NCBI GenBank assembly: GCA_019636945.1
Contig: JAHBWO010000006.1
Location: 1 to 60,023, forward strand
Origin: Nitrospira sp.
GTDB taxonomy: Bacteria > Nitrospirota > Nitrospiria > Nitrospirales > Nitrospiraceae
Length of the DNA: 60,023 bases
Direction of reading: 5' to 3'
Shown piece by piece: positions 8,297-17,062 of the stretch. Position 1 is the first letter of the stretch; each line of letters starts with the position of its first letter. The notes below the pieces were generated by a model. It did no database searches and was not told the origin of the DNA. It saw nothing but the letters and a program-made list of their open reading frames with translations. Both the position numbers and the translations under genes were made by a program.

Positions 8297-8971
8297 CTAT
8301 CTCATTTCCGTCCAGAGGCCGATTTGTGAACGGAACGCCAATTGACGGACGGTGGTTCGGACCACGGTGACGTCGTGTGTCTGGTCGATCGACTGTACCT
8401 GCTCGTTCGGTGAGAATCGAATCGAGAAGAACCCTCCCGTGAAAGCAGAAAATGCCAAGGCTCGCTCAGGCGTGATCGCAACGGCGACATGGCCTCGCCC
8501 GTGCAGCTGATGAACGGTTTCATTCGGTCCCAACGCTTCGCTGAACCAATGGCCACGACTTTCTTGAAACCCATGGACCCGTCGATTGGTCTGGACCAAA
8601 AGCATGCGCGGCAATACCTGATGTTGCTCCACCTGTTCCTCGACACCCAGCTGCACCTCCGTCCATCGGTGTAAGGCCGAAGAAAAGCCCAATAGCCTTC
8701 GAGTGGTCTGAGCAAGTCCAGCTGGTCCGTGAGCCGAAGCGGTGACGATCGTTTCATTGACTCCCAGTGGCTCTTCAACGGGACTCCCGCCCCCTGGTAG
8801 GGCAACGACCCTATCCTTTACGACTGTGATCAGGACGTCGACAGAGCGGCCTTGGGTGTAGACAGGACTTGGGCATAGGGCAGCTATGATCAGGAGGAGA
8901 ATCCCCCAGTGTCTGCTGGAAAGGGCTACCGGTATCCTGTGTGTAGGGCTGTTTCCTCGTTGTCTTGCCAT
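8297..8971 (-). CDS. Exported protein made of 39-residue repeats
   Basis: 224 residues. Residues 22-40 form a signal peptide or membrane anchor (WGILLLIIAALC). The rest is four and a half repeats of exactly 39 residues (50-88, 89-127, 128-166, 167-205, 206-224). The shared pattern is Arg at position 4, hydrophobic-Ala/Gly-Phe at 6-8, Trp/Phe near 15, LGpNE-V at 20-26 and a hydrophobic beta strand at the end. Repeat length and strand pattern suggest beta-propeller-like blades, although 4.5 blades is too few for a closed propeller without oligomerisation. Family not recognised. It converges with the membrane-protein pair 12 bp away. Confidence 0.7.
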   Translation of the reverse strand: MARQRGNSPTHRIPVALSSRHWGILLLIIAALCPSPVYTQGRSVDVLITVVKDRVVALPGGGSPVEEPLGVNETIVTASAHGPAGLAQTTRRLLGFSSALHRWTEVQLGVEEQVEQHQVLPRMLLVQTNRRVHGFQESRGHWFSEALGPNETVHQLHGRGHVAVAITPERALAFSAFTGGFFSIRFSPNEQVQSIDQTHDVTVVRTTVRQLAFRSQIGLWTEMR

Positions 8972-9073
8972 GCTGCATCATACAAGGGATGGACTTGAGC
9001 TGTCTTCAGGCGCGCCGGCCTCATGCTACCTGCCGATTGTGTGACGGGAATTGGAGGTATGCCCAGAAAGCAA

Positions 9074-9107
9074 GACCGCCGTCGGTCCATCAGGACCGAC
9101 GGCGGTC
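9074..9107 (-). terminator. Rho-independent terminator
   Basis: A perfect 15-bp GC-rich stem (gaccgccgtcggtcc) with a 4-base loop lies just downstream of the minus-strand gene ending at 9138. On that strand it is followed by a T-rich tail (ttgctttct). It should terminate that gene before the exported repeat protein. Confidence 0.75.
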
Positions 9108-9137
9108 ATTCATCGTGAGCACTAGGCTGGTGAAACG

Positions 9138-9569
9138 TTATACCGATGGGAGTGTCAGCAGTTTCTTCATCTCGCAGTGGGCTAGTACGACGTCTGGGGC
9201 GCGCTGAAGCGCCTCATAATAACTCCGCTCATATCCATCGCCAAGTTCGGAGGGGCGAATGAGTCCTCTGATCTCCGTCAATAAGATTGCGACGTCATCA
9301 ACCGTTGGTTGATCGTGTCCGTCGAGCAGTTCGTCGATACGGACAACCATGTTCGATAATGGATGGAGCCAGGTAAACCAGGGGTCGTTCATCACCAGCT
9401 GGAGGAGCTGGCCAGTGGAATCCACCCGGCCATAAATCCGCTCATAGGTCAGTTGCTCAGCGACAATCAGGGCTTTATGCAAACCTAAGAGCCCATGCCG
9501 AACATCGGCCAAGGTTCGCCGCAGTGGATTGGTTTCTCGGACGTCTGTGTGCTTTGATGAAATAGCCAT
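9138..9569 (-). CDS. Hypothetical soluble protein
   Basis: 143 residues from the ATG at 9569; a longer version from 9617 adds 16 residues but has its ribosome-site-like bases touching the start. Mostly helical: LRRTLADVRHGLLGLHKALI, LTYERIYGRV, WFTWLHPLSNMVVRIDELLD, then a C-terminal helix ending MKKLLTLPS. There is no signal peptide and no known catalytic motif. I do not recognise the family. It is a single gene ended by a strong terminator. Confidence 0.65.
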   Translation of the reverse strand: MAISSKHTDVRETNPLRRTLADVRHGLLGLHKALIVAEQLTYERIYGRVDSTGQLLQLVMNDPWFTWLHPLSNMVVRIDELLDGHDQPTVDDVAILLTEIRGLIRPSELGDGYERSYYEALQRAPDVVLAHCEMKKLLTLPSV

Positions 9570-9767
9570 AGTAGTTATTTTAGCAGCTCGGTTGAAAGTT
9601 AAGGATTCAGGTACCATCCCTCTGTGAGTGACTCACTGGGATTCTTATCGGATGGCAGCCGATCGTTCTGTAGTCGTACTCAAACTCATAGCTGGACTGA
9701 GTGTGAGCCTTCGCACTCAGGTATCTCCGATATGCTGAGAGGAATCGTGGGCGCCATGAAGTGTCCC

Positions 9768-10610
9768 TCACTGTTCCGTAACTGCAGAGGGGGCGATGTC
9801 GGAGACCCGTTGCTCGTATGAATGCTGATCAGATCGTCCCTGGAAAGGCTCGTTCTTTTGAGGGCTTAGCAGGTTCCCATAGAAGGAAAATAACTCGCCG
9901 GTCAGTCGGGCCGTGTTCTCGGGATCCGTTGGTCGTTTTCGTCGGATATAGTCGTTCAACAGACGTCCCTCGGCCGTCTTGTGGACATGGGGCTGACTCA
10001 GATTCATCCGGTAGCGTGCAACGGCTCCAGCCACTCGGCTGATGAAGATGACCGTTTCGTCAGGCTCGATCTGTTCGACAATACCGACGTGTGTCAGCGG
10101 ATCATTCAGCAGACCGTCCCCATTGAAATCCCAGGTGTTATCAAAGAACACCAGATCACCTGGGCGTACATCCAGGGCTTGATGAAGCATGCCATGCTGG
10201 CGCACATGGTTGTGGATGAGCCGGACGCCGTTCGCATTCACCTCGGGGTGGCTACTTCGGTAGAGGTCAATCCCGTGCTCCAAAAAGATGGCACGCGTCA
10301 CTCCCGCACAGTCATAGTTGATGCGCCGACCTTGAATGGTGATGGTCTTTGACCCTAATAACCGTACGGCTGAGTGAACGATGGCGGATCGACTGGGTAG
10401 GGAGGTGGGGATGGAGGCGGGAGTTGGTGCGTAAGAACTGAACGGTACCGGCTGGCGAAGGACGGGCACCGATGATCGGTCAATGTTCTTGCTGAGGTTT
10501 TGCACTGAAGTGGATGATTCAGCGGCCACGAGCTGTGGCTTCTTGGTCGGGGTGGCGCAGGCTGTCAGAGCTACGATTGCGAGGACAATCATGATGGCGA
10601 TATGTTGCAT
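9768..10610 (-). CDS. NlpC/P60-like cysteine peptidase lipoprotein
   Basis: 280 residues. Signal peptide with lipobox LTAC near residue 18, so a lipoprotein, then a Ser/Pro-rich linker (~25-75). The catalytic-type domain has Cys in NYDCAGVTRAIF (~100) and a His in LTHVGIVEQIE (~173). The PGDLVFFDN motif between them is typical of NlpC/P60 and CHAP folds that cleave cell-wall peptides. The start is supported by gaggagg 4 nt before the ATG. It is 14 bp downstream of the AAA ATPase gene and may be co-transcribed with it. Confidence 0.7.
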   Translation of the reverse strand: MQHIAIMIVLAIVALTACATPTKKPQLVAAESSTSVQNLSKNIDRSSVPVLRQPVPFSSYAPTPASIPTSLPSRSAIVHSAVRLLGSKTITIQGRRINYDCAGVTRAIFLEHGIDLYRSSHPEVNANGVRLIHNHVRQHGMLHQALDVRPGDLVFFDNTWDFNGDGLLNDPLTHVGIVEQIEPDETVIFISRVAGAVARYRMNLSQPHVHKTAEGRLLNDYIRRKRPTDPENTARLTGELFSFYGNLLSPQKNEPFQGRSDQHSYEQRVSDIAPSAVTEQ

Positions 10611-10624
10611 CGGTCCTCCTCTTG

Positions 10625-12184
10625 CTACCGTACGTTTACAAATCGCCCTTCCGCAGTCTGTCGCAGTGCATCAATATCTTCTCGCCTGGTCACGGACAGG
10701 GGAATGGTATGGGTTAATTCTTCAATGAGCAGATCGGTTGTGAGCGGCGTTTTTTGATGGAGTGCCCGATAGAGGGCGGCCACCACGGCTTGCTCAATTT
10801 CAGATCCGCTGAACCCATCGCTGGCGCTGACGATCTTCTCGAGATCGAACTGGGTGCTGTCTTGCTTGCGCAGGCCCAGATGAATTCTCCAGATCGACGC
10901 GCGTTCGGCATCGTCCGGTAAGTCGACGAAAAAGATCTCGTCGAATCGGCCCTTCCGAAGAAGTTCCGGGGGGAGCGATGAGAGATCATTGGCCGTAGCG
11001 ACCACGAATACGGCATGCTTCTTTTCCTGTAACCATGTGAGAAACGCCCCAAACAGGCGACGACTCAGGCCTGCATCGGCCTCACCATTACCACCTCCTG
11101 CGACCATCGCTTTCTCGATCTCATCGATCCATAAGACAATCGGGGACAACGACTCAGCCATTTCGATCGTCTTCCGAAAGTTCTTTTCCGATTCTCCGAT
11201 GAACTTGTCGAATAATCGGCCGGCATCAAGCTTCAACAGGGGGAGTTTCCACTCTCGTGCGATGGCCTTTGCCGCCAGAGACTTGCCGCAGCCTGGCACG
11301 CTAACGAATATGATCCCTCGAGGCGGAGTGAGATTGAGTGATTTGGCTTCCTGGGTAAACCCAACTTTGGCGCGCTCCAGCCACGCTTTGAGATTGTTGA
11401 ATCCGCCCAACTCAAACCGGTTATCCTCCAGCGGATAGTATTCAAGCAGACCGCCGTCTTTGATCGCTTGCATCTTGCGTTTCAGGATGGTCCGCACATC
11501 CTCGGCCGAGAGGGTACCTCGCTCGACGAGACAGTGGGCGATCACCTGACGTGCTTGATGGAGCGTGAAGCCTTGTAATGCCCGGAGGATCGAATCGGAT
11601 TCATCACCGGCGGGATTATTGTCTGGTGTCCTGGCTTTGCCGAGCGAATTGAGAAGGCTACGCACACGGATGGTGGAATGTGGGCGAGAGACGGATCTCG
11701 GGCCGAGTGACTGCAGCAGACCTTGGAGCATTGACCGCAATTCCTCTCGATCCGGGAGCTTCAGGTCCAGCCGGACGGCGATCTTGTCGAGATCCAGTGG
11801 CAGCGCGATCGGGTGACCGGTCAGGACGCAGGTGGCCCGTGTTCGACTGTAGACGGCTGCAACCTCCCGTAGCTGGCGGCACACGGCAAAATCTTGGAGA
11901 TGTGGTCCAAGATCTTTCAGCCAAAATACTGCTTCGACCGTTAACCCATGGAGGTGCTGAAGGACTGCCAGGGGGGTCGTGGTTAGTTTGCTCAGAGTCG
12001 GGCCATCATCGGCACGGGTCAGCCCTCTGGTCATTGACCATTCGAAGAGCGGCATCCGTTCCTGAGCTGTGACGGATTGCAGGAGGGCCAGCACCCGCTC
12101 CTCTTCCACTGTTTCAATGACAACGAGAGGGTGAGAAGAGCGGATCAGTGTACGGAGATCATGGACGGTCGTTGAGAGAGCCAT
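10625..12184 (-). CDS. Ycf46-like AAA ATPase
   Basis: 519 residues. The N-terminal ~250 residues match the Ycf46 pattern (DLRTLIRSSHPLVVIETVEEE shortened: DLRTLIRSSHPLVVIET). The C-terminal half is a AAA module: Walker A as SVPGCGKS (~300), Walker B as VLWIDEIEKA (~360), sensor 1 in VATAND, arginine-finger region in LLRKGRFDEIFFVDLP. Walker A has Ser in place of the usual first Gly. Ycf46 proteins occur in cyanobacteria and other bacteria, with proposed links to carbon-uptake or stress regulation; no substrate is shown here. Confidence 0.85.
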   Translation of the reverse strand: MALSTTVHDLRTLIRSSHPLVVIETVEEERVLALLQSVTAQERMPLFEWSMTRGLTRADDGPTLSKLTTTPLAVLQHLHGLTVEAVFWLKDLGPHLQDFAVCRQLREVAAVYSRTRATCVLTGHPIALPLDLDKIAVRLDLKLPDREELRSMLQGLLQSLGPRSVSRPHSTIRVRSLLNSLGKARTPDNNPAGDESDSILRALQGFTLHQARQVIAHCLVERGTLSAEDVRTILKRKMQAIKDGGLLEYYPLEDNRFELGGFNNLKAWLERAKVGFTQEAKSLNLTPPRGIIFVSVPGCGKSLAAKAIAREWKLPLLKLDAGRLFDKFIGESEKNFRKTIEMAESLSPIVLWIDEIEKAMVAGGGNGEADAGLSRRLFGAFLTWLQEKKHAVFVVATANDLSSLPPELLRKGRFDEIFFVDLPDDAERASIWRIHLGLRKQDSTQFDLEKIVSASDGFSGSEIEQAVVAALYRALHQKTPLTTDLLIEELTHTIPLSVTRREDIDALRQTAEGRFVNVR

Positions 12185-12506
12185 CGGACGAAAATGCTAG
12201 CACGAGGCTCTATGCTGACCAAGAAAACCACAGAATGTCACGAGCCCTCAGTATTCATGACGGTTCGTGACACATCGATCCCACTCAGGCTCGATCCAGA
12301 GTGATATCGAGGGGGGCGAGAGACGAAACCAACTTGGATCGTGCATCTCGTGAAACGTCTCGGCTACCAGCTTCATGGTTCAAGTTTCATGTCTCAGGTT
12401 GTCCGAAAACTTGAAACCTGAAACCTAGTACTCAGGGTTGGGCGACGGATATTCTCGTAGCGGAGCATCGACAGTTACAGGAGCAGCGTTCGTGAATAAA
12501 GTGGGG
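12185..12506. other. Intergenic stretch with short inverted repeat and 7-bp repeats
   Basis: No gene is seen. It lies upstream of the minus-strand AAA ATPase and downstream of the minus-strand lipoprotein. A 7-bp inverted repeat (gtcacga at 12237, tcgtgac at 12265) and a 63-bp block of 7-mers are the only structures visible. Confidence 0.5.
12371..12433 (+). repeat. Degenerate 7-bp tandem repeat, intergenic
   Basis: Nine 7-mers in phase: cttcatg, gttcaag, tttcatg, tctcagg, ttgtccg, aaaactt, gaaacct, gaaacct, agtactc. The first half and second half are roughly reverse complements (tttcatg or caagttt against aaacttg), so the transcript could fold into a hairpin. It matches the repeat at 56694 in motif and the one at 902 in period. 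Confidence 0.65.
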
Positions 12507-13226
12507 TTAGGTCTTTTGAGGGCTTTCAAGCGCCTTATTGATTTCGCTGATCAGGCGGCGCTCGATTTCACTGGTTTCCTCGTGACTCACGCTCAAGATC
12601 CGCCCTCCCTGGGCGACCCGTTCGAACTCTGCTTTCACCCCAAGCTTCGTGACACTGTCTGGAAGGGCTTCAAGTGAGACGAGATATTGGTTTCGTGAGC
12701 CCGTCATCTCAAGAGTCGCAGGGGTAGAAATCTTACGCTCAGTCACATAGACCGCCCGTTGATCGGTCTTGACGCTAACTTTTAGATGATATCCGTTCCG
12801 CGCCAGGGCGTCTTCAACCACTTTGGCCACGGTCGGCATTGGCCTCGGTAGGGTGTCGGATTGCGCACCTTTCTCCTCGATTTTGAGCGATTCTGCCATC
12901 TGTGCGGCGATCATTCGTTTCGTTTCAGCCAGCTGCAGCTCCATTTGCTCGTTGAGCCGTTTCGCGTCGGCCTTGGTCACCTCCATGCTGCTCTTGGCAT
13001 CGCGGAGTTCCTGATTGAGCAGATCAATCTGTTGCTGCATGACCTTATTCCCGTCCTGCAAAGAGCTTAAGAGAGATTCTTGCTTCGCCAGTTGCCGTTT
13101 GAGTGCGTCATTCTCCACACGGAAAGGATTCTCCCGACTCCCATCGGGTGCGCAGCCGAGCGCGATCATGAACCAGACGATGCCAATTCCCAGTGACTGC
13201 GGACTGCCCAGTGTTTTATCCTGCAC
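12507..13226 (-). CDS. Coiled-coil lipoprotein of unknown function
   Basis: 239 residues from a GTG start at 13226, chosen because gaggag lies 5-6 nt upstream and a signal peptide follows at once, with lipobox IALGC near residue 30. Residues ~45-125 are a long coiled coil (QLAKQESLLSSLQDG, DLLNQELRDAK). The C-terminal domain (~145-235) has no recognised family. A longer frame to 13382 would add 52 residues that overlap the divergent gene's leader and lack signal character. Probably anchored in the outer membrane. Confidence 0.65.
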   Translation of the reverse strand: MQDKTLGSPQSLGIGIVWFMIALGCAPDGSRENPFRVENDALKRQLAKQESLLSSLQDGNKVMQQQIDLLNQELRDAKSSMEVTKADAKRLNEQMELQLAETKRMIAAQMAESLKIEEKGAQSDTLPRPMPTVAKVVEDALARNGYHLKVSVKTDQRAVYVTERKISTPATLEMTGSRNQYLVSLEALPDSVTKLGVKAEFERVAQGGRILSVSHEETSEIERRLISEINKALESPQKT

Positions 13227-13335
13227 GTGTGCTCCTCTCAGTTGACTGGTAAGATTATCTACGCTTCGCCTCAACTTGTAAATGCGATATCGGAAATTTG
13301 ATTGTTGGAAATGGCTCCTCCATCGGTGCTCTGTC

Positions 13336-13980
13336 ATGAACAAGATGGTTGCCTGTGCGATGCTATTGCCATTTCTTTTCATGGGGTTGTCGCTTGCGGT
13401 GGAAGGAAGGCAGGGTGGTGTTGCTGTTCTACCGGAGGACTATGACCTGTACGACCGGGTCATTGAGGGCAAATTTCTTACATCGCAGATCCACTTGGTC
13501 CTACTGGAACGTATGACGGTGTCACGGCTTGTGCCGAACCAACCTGATTCCATGACGGTGGCGTTTTTTCAGCAGCAAGAGTTCTTTAATGGACTGGTAC
13601 CGCAAGAGCTGGTCCGCGATTTTATCGGTGCCAACCAAGCACGGAGCCGACTCGAAGGCAGATTTGGATTTGGTGTGCGCTATCGATTTGTGTCCGAAGA
13701 GACGAGCGATGACGTAGAGGCACGCCTGGCGGTTCCTACTCTGAATGGTCATAAAATGGGAGTGGACACCCGCTCTGTGCTCGATCGTCTGGCGTTCTCG
13801 CGTGTGGGACGAACGCTGAAGAACAATCACGCTCTCGTGTACGTCGAGAATAGACGTCGTGATGGGACCGGAGCAGGGTTCCTGGTGTGGTTTCATCGGC
13901 GGGAACAGGTATGGGAGCTCTTTGATACGGAGGTGGTGTGGACTATGCGCGATAGCGCAGATGACGCAGCACGTCCCTAA
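13336..13980 (+). CDS. Exported protein of unknown function
   Basis: 214 residues from the ATG at 13336, giving a standard signal peptide (MNKMVACAMLLPFLFMG) cleaved near Ala-Val-Glu. The mature part is mixed alpha/beta with several aromatic-rich strands (GAGFLVWFHRREQVWELFD near the end). No known motif is seen. It diverges from the coiled-coil lipoprotein gene 110 bp away and precedes the MBL-fold gene by 39 bp. An upstream in-frame ATG at 13282 would spoil the signal peptide. Confidence 0.6.
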   Translation: MNKMVACAMLLPFLFMGLSLAVEGRQGGVAVLPEDYDLYDRVIEGKFLTSQIHLVLLERMTVSRLVPNQPDSMTVAFFQQQEFFNGLVPQELVRDFIGANQARSRLEGRFGFGVRYRFVSEETSDDVEARLAVPTLNGHKMGVDTRSVLDRLAFSRVGRTLKNNHALVYVENRRRDGTGAGFLVWFHRREQVWELFDTEVVWTMRDSADDAARP

Positions 13981-14019
13981 CTTGCGCCGCACGGTCCTAT
14001 GGCTGTAGCATGCGACTCT

Positions 14020-14658
14020 ATGGCTTCGCTGATTCGAAAAACGTTTTCAGTCCCGCCGCTTGGCTGTAATTGCTCGATCGTCGGTGACCCCGTCACGAAG
14101 CAAGCGGTCGTGATCGATCCCGGCGGGGCCCCGGAGAGAATTGTCCAGGAAGTGCAGCAACTGGGATTCACGATCAGTCACATTTTGCATACCCATGCCC
14201 ATTTCGATCACTTTCTGGCGTCCAGCGAGATCAAGCGGGCGACCGGCGCAACGATTTGTCTCCATCAAGATGATCTCAAGCTCTGGGAAAACCTCGAACT
14301 GCAGTGCCGCATGTTTGGGGCGTCCTATCGACCAGCCCTCTTACCGGACTATTGGCTCGTAGATGAAGAAAAGGTGATGCTGGGGCAGGTGCCGATTATT
14401 GCGATCCATACGCCGGGCCATACGCCTGGGTCGATGAGCTTTCATGTGCCGAATGACCAGTTGGTACTGGCAGGTGACACCCTGTTCCGGGGCAGCATCG
14501 GCCGGACCGACTTGTGGGGCGGAAACTTTGAGGCGATTGAAGAGTCTATTCGAGAACGATTGTACACCCTCGATGATGCCACGACGGTGGTCACTGGGCA
14601 TGGGCCTGAGACCGAAATTGGGTGGGAAAAGGAATCAAACCAGGTTGTCCGTGTGTGA
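14020..14658 (+). CDS. Metallo-beta-lactamase fold hydrolase (glyoxalase II-like)
   Basis: 212 residues. The metal-binding motif is HTHAHFDHF (~55), followed by GHTPGSMSF, AGDTLFRGSIGRTDL and the final GHGPETEIG, all in the order used by glyoxalase II-like MBL hydrolases that bind two metals. The N-terminal PLGCNCSIVGD is also typical. Cytoplasmic, since no signal peptide is present. Substrate is unknown; a thioester or persulphide hydrolase role is possible. The ATG at 14020 fits the usual family start better than the one at 13999. Confidence 0.85.
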   Translation: MASLIRKTFSVPPLGCNCSIVGDPVTKQAVVIDPGGAPERIVQEVQQLGFTISHILHTHAHFDHFLASSEIKRATGATICLHQDDLKLWENLELQCRMFGASYRPALLPDYWLVDEEKVMLGQVPIIAIHTPGHTPGSMSFHVPNDQLVLAGDTLFRGSIGRTDLWGGNFEAIEESIRERLYTLDDATTVVTGHGPETEIGWEKESNQVVRV

Positions 14659-14792
14659 TGGTGCAGCGGGACGTGCCCCTTCGAATTGTAGCTGTTCCAC
14701 AATGCCACGCTGCAGTGAGTAAGAAGGTGCGTTGTACGGCGAACCTCTAAGCGATGGGATCACAACGCAGACGGCATTTGTCAGTCGCTGCG

Positions 14793-15101
14793 CTACTCTT
14801 TGGCCATGCGTTCCTTGAGTCGTTCAATCCGCTTCTCAGTGGCTTGTTTAATGAATGTCATGTTCTCGGCAAGATGCTGTTGGGCGTTGATTTTCCCCTC
14901 TTCCCGGCGTTTCTGCTGATCAAGCCCAAACTGGGCAATGACCGGCCCGTCTTCCTTGTTCAGCCCTTTCCAGATCTCTATACAGCGCGGTTGTTCAGCG
15001 GGCAGATACTTATCGCAAGGTGGATCAGCCGCTGATGCTATTGCAGGTGTAATCGCAAGGCTGAGGATGAGACCAACCGAACGATACCAAGGTCGATTCA
15101 T
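14793..15101 (-). CDS. Small exported protein of unknown function
   Basis: 102 residues starting at the ATG at 15101, which has ggag 6 nt upstream. A signal peptide (VGLILSLAITPAIASAAD) is followed by a short Cys-containing segment (PPCDKYLP, RCIEIW) and a charged helical C-terminus rich in Lys, Arg and Glu. The two Cys could form a disulphide in the periplasm. No family is recognised. Confidence 0.6.
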   Translation of the reverse strand: MNRPWYRSVGLILSLAITPAIASAADPPCDKYLPAEQPRCIEIWKGLNKEDGPVIAQFGLDQQKRREEGKINAQQHLAENMTFIKQATEKRIERLKERMAKE

Positions 15102-15322
15102 TCTGTACTCCATCTGAGTGGACGGTTGCTTGAACGAGACACCTTACCATAAGTGATGGTGTTCAGGACGCACACGGAATCGATAAGAGGTATGTGGAGA
15201 TAGTACTCGAACGGTGGAGCAGAAGAAGCAAATGGGTATGAACGGATCGATAGACTCTTTAAGGCTCACTGCTTGTTGCTATGTGTTGGTCAACGGACGA
15301 GCGGACGGTTCTGGGACAACTC

Positions 15323-16315
15323 CTAAATCTTCATGGCTTCGTTGACTTCTTGGAGGGTTGCTTTTGCGACAGTGGCGGCACGTTTGCTGCCGGCGTCAAC
15401 AATCTCATCGACCTGGGATGAATCTTGGGTGAGCTTCGCGCGTATGTCCCAGATCGGTGTCAACTGCTCCACCAACCGATCTGCCACCAGTTTCTTGCAG
15501 TCAATGCAGCCGATCGCGGCGGTTCGGCAATCTTTATTGATTTGGTCTTGAGTTCCCTGTGGCGAGTAAATCTTATGGAATTCATAGACCGGGCAGAGGT
15601 CCGGATTGCCGGGGTCGGTCCGTCTCACACGGGCTGGGTCAGTCACCATGGTTTTGAGTTTCTGTCGGACAGCCGGTTCTGTGTCCGAAAGATTGATCGT
15701 ATTATGGTAGCTCTTGCTCATCTTGCGGCCATCGGTGCCGATTACCTTGGGAAACTTCGTCAGATGTTCCTTCGGCTCAGGAAACACCGATGTCTTGTAG
15801 ATATCATTGAAGCGCCGCGCGAGTTCCCGTGTCAGCTCCAGATGCGGGAGTTGATCCTTGCCCACCGGCACGAAATCAGGCTTGTACAAGAGGATATCGG
15901 CGGCCTGCAGGACGGGGTAGCCGAGAAAACCGTAGGTGGTCAGATCTTTCTCTTTGATCTCCTCCTGTTTTTCCTTGTAGGTCGGATTGCGTTCGAGCCA
16001 GGAGACGGGAGCCATCATTGAGAGTAAGAGATGTAAGATCGCGTGTTCGGGGATTCGGGATTGGATGAAAATCGTCGCACGTTCCGGATCGATGCCGCCA
16101 GCCAACCAATCGATCAACATGTCGCGGACAAACATCCGAATACGGCTGGTGTCGGCATAGTTCGTCGAGAGGGCGTGCCAGTCCGCGACGAAAAAGTAGC
16201 AGTCATACTGTTCTTGTAAGGCCTTCCAGTTCTCCAGTGCTCCCAGGTAATTGCCAAGGTGCATCAGGCCGCTGGGCTGCATCCCACTCAAAACTCGCTT
16301 TCGAATTGCCGTCAT
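15323..16315 (-). CDS. trpS: Tryptophan--tRNA ligase
   Basis: 330 residues, normal for bacterial TrpRS, which charges tRNA-Trp. The class I HIGH motif appears as PSGLMHLGNYLG (~14) and the KMSKS motif as GRKMSKSYHN (~196). Conserved Trp-binding residues lie in DWHALST and AADILLYK. The start overlaps the stop of the upstream protease gene by 4 bp, so the two are translationally coupled. The C-terminal helical anticodon-binding region is complete. Confidence 0.96.
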   Translation of the reverse strand: MTAIRKRVLSGMQPSGLMHLGNYLGALENWKALQEQYDCYFFVADWHALSTNYADTSRIRMFVRDMLIDWLAGGIDPERATIFIQSRIPEHAILHLLLSMMAPVSWLERNPTYKEKQEEIKEKDLTTYGFLGYPVLQAADILLYKPDFVPVGKDQLPHLELTRELARRFNDIYKTSVFPEPKEHLTKFPKVIGTDGRKMSKSYHNTINLSDTEPAVRQKLKTMVTDPARVRRTDPGNPDLCPVYEFHKIYSPQGTQDQINKDCRTAAIGCIDCKKLVADRLVEQLTPIWDIRAKLTQDSSQVDEIVDAGSKRAATVAKATLQEVNEAMKI

Positions 16316-17052
16316 TCAGTTGCTCCTGGGCGTAGGCCGAGTGCGGTGGACAGAATGGTTCCCGACAAGGTCTTTACAAAGGTTCCTGTGATCATGTGAA
16401 GGATTCCCAGCTCCTTGTCGAACACGATCAGTCCCACCAAGATGAGCATCCCGTATGGCTCCAACCTGGCTAACGCCATGGCAGGTTGAGGCGGCAAGAC
16501 CGCCGTCAAGATACGGCCACCGTCAAGCGGTGGAATGGGAAGCAGGTTGAAGAGAGCCAGGAAGACATTGATCATCACCGAGTAGAGCGCCATGACGGCG
16601 ATCGGTCGCAGAAACATGGTCCCGAACAGATTGGATGTTGTCTCGGCGTCCCCGGTGTTACGGATGGACAAGGAGGGATCGATCGTTAAAATCAAAGCCA
16701 GGAGCAAGGCGCTGGCGACGGCCAGCAACAGATTCATTCCTGGTCCGGCCGCCGCCGTGAGGGCCATGTCGCGCCGAGGCTGATGCATGTTTCCTGGGTT
16801 GATCGGGACCGGTTTGGCCCAGCCTAGGAGAAAACTCCCCGGCAGCATCAGGCAAATCAGGGGGAGAATAACGGTACCAAATGGGTCAATGTGCGCCAAA
16901 GGGTTGATGGTGAGGCGACCTTGAATTTTTGCGGTTGAGTCGCCGCACTTTTCCGCCATCCAACCATGGGCATACTCATGGAGGACCATAGCAAACAGGA
17001 GCGGGAGTCCCATATACGAGATGGTGTGGAGAATTTGTGACAACGAACTCAT
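16312..17052 (-). CDS. Site-2 protease family (M50) membrane peptidase
   Basis: 246 residues with about five to six membrane segments. The zinc motif HEYAH is at residues 25-29 in the first segment. The second metal-ligand motif NLLPIPPLDGGRIL is near 180. The short length without a PDZ domain matches the YdiL/YwhC-type site-2 peptidases often encoded next to trpS. In that family the substrate is usually unknown; regulated intramembrane cleavage is expected. It overlaps trpS by 4 bp and follows the next gene by 10 bp, forming one minus-strand operon. Confidence 0.9.
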   Translation of the reverse strand: MSSLSQILHTISYMGLPLLFAMVLHEYAHGWMAEKCGDSTAKIQGRLTINPLAHIDPFGTVILPLICLMLPGSFLLGWAKPVPINPGNMHQPRRDMALTAAAGPGMNLLLAVASALLLALILTIDPSLSIRNTGDAETTSNLFGTMFLRPIAVMALYSVMINVFLALFNLLPIPPLDGGRILTAVLPPQPAMALARLEPYGMLILVGLIVFDKELGILHMITGTFVKTLSGTILSTALGLRPGATE

Positions 17053-17062
17053 ACCCCTGCGC

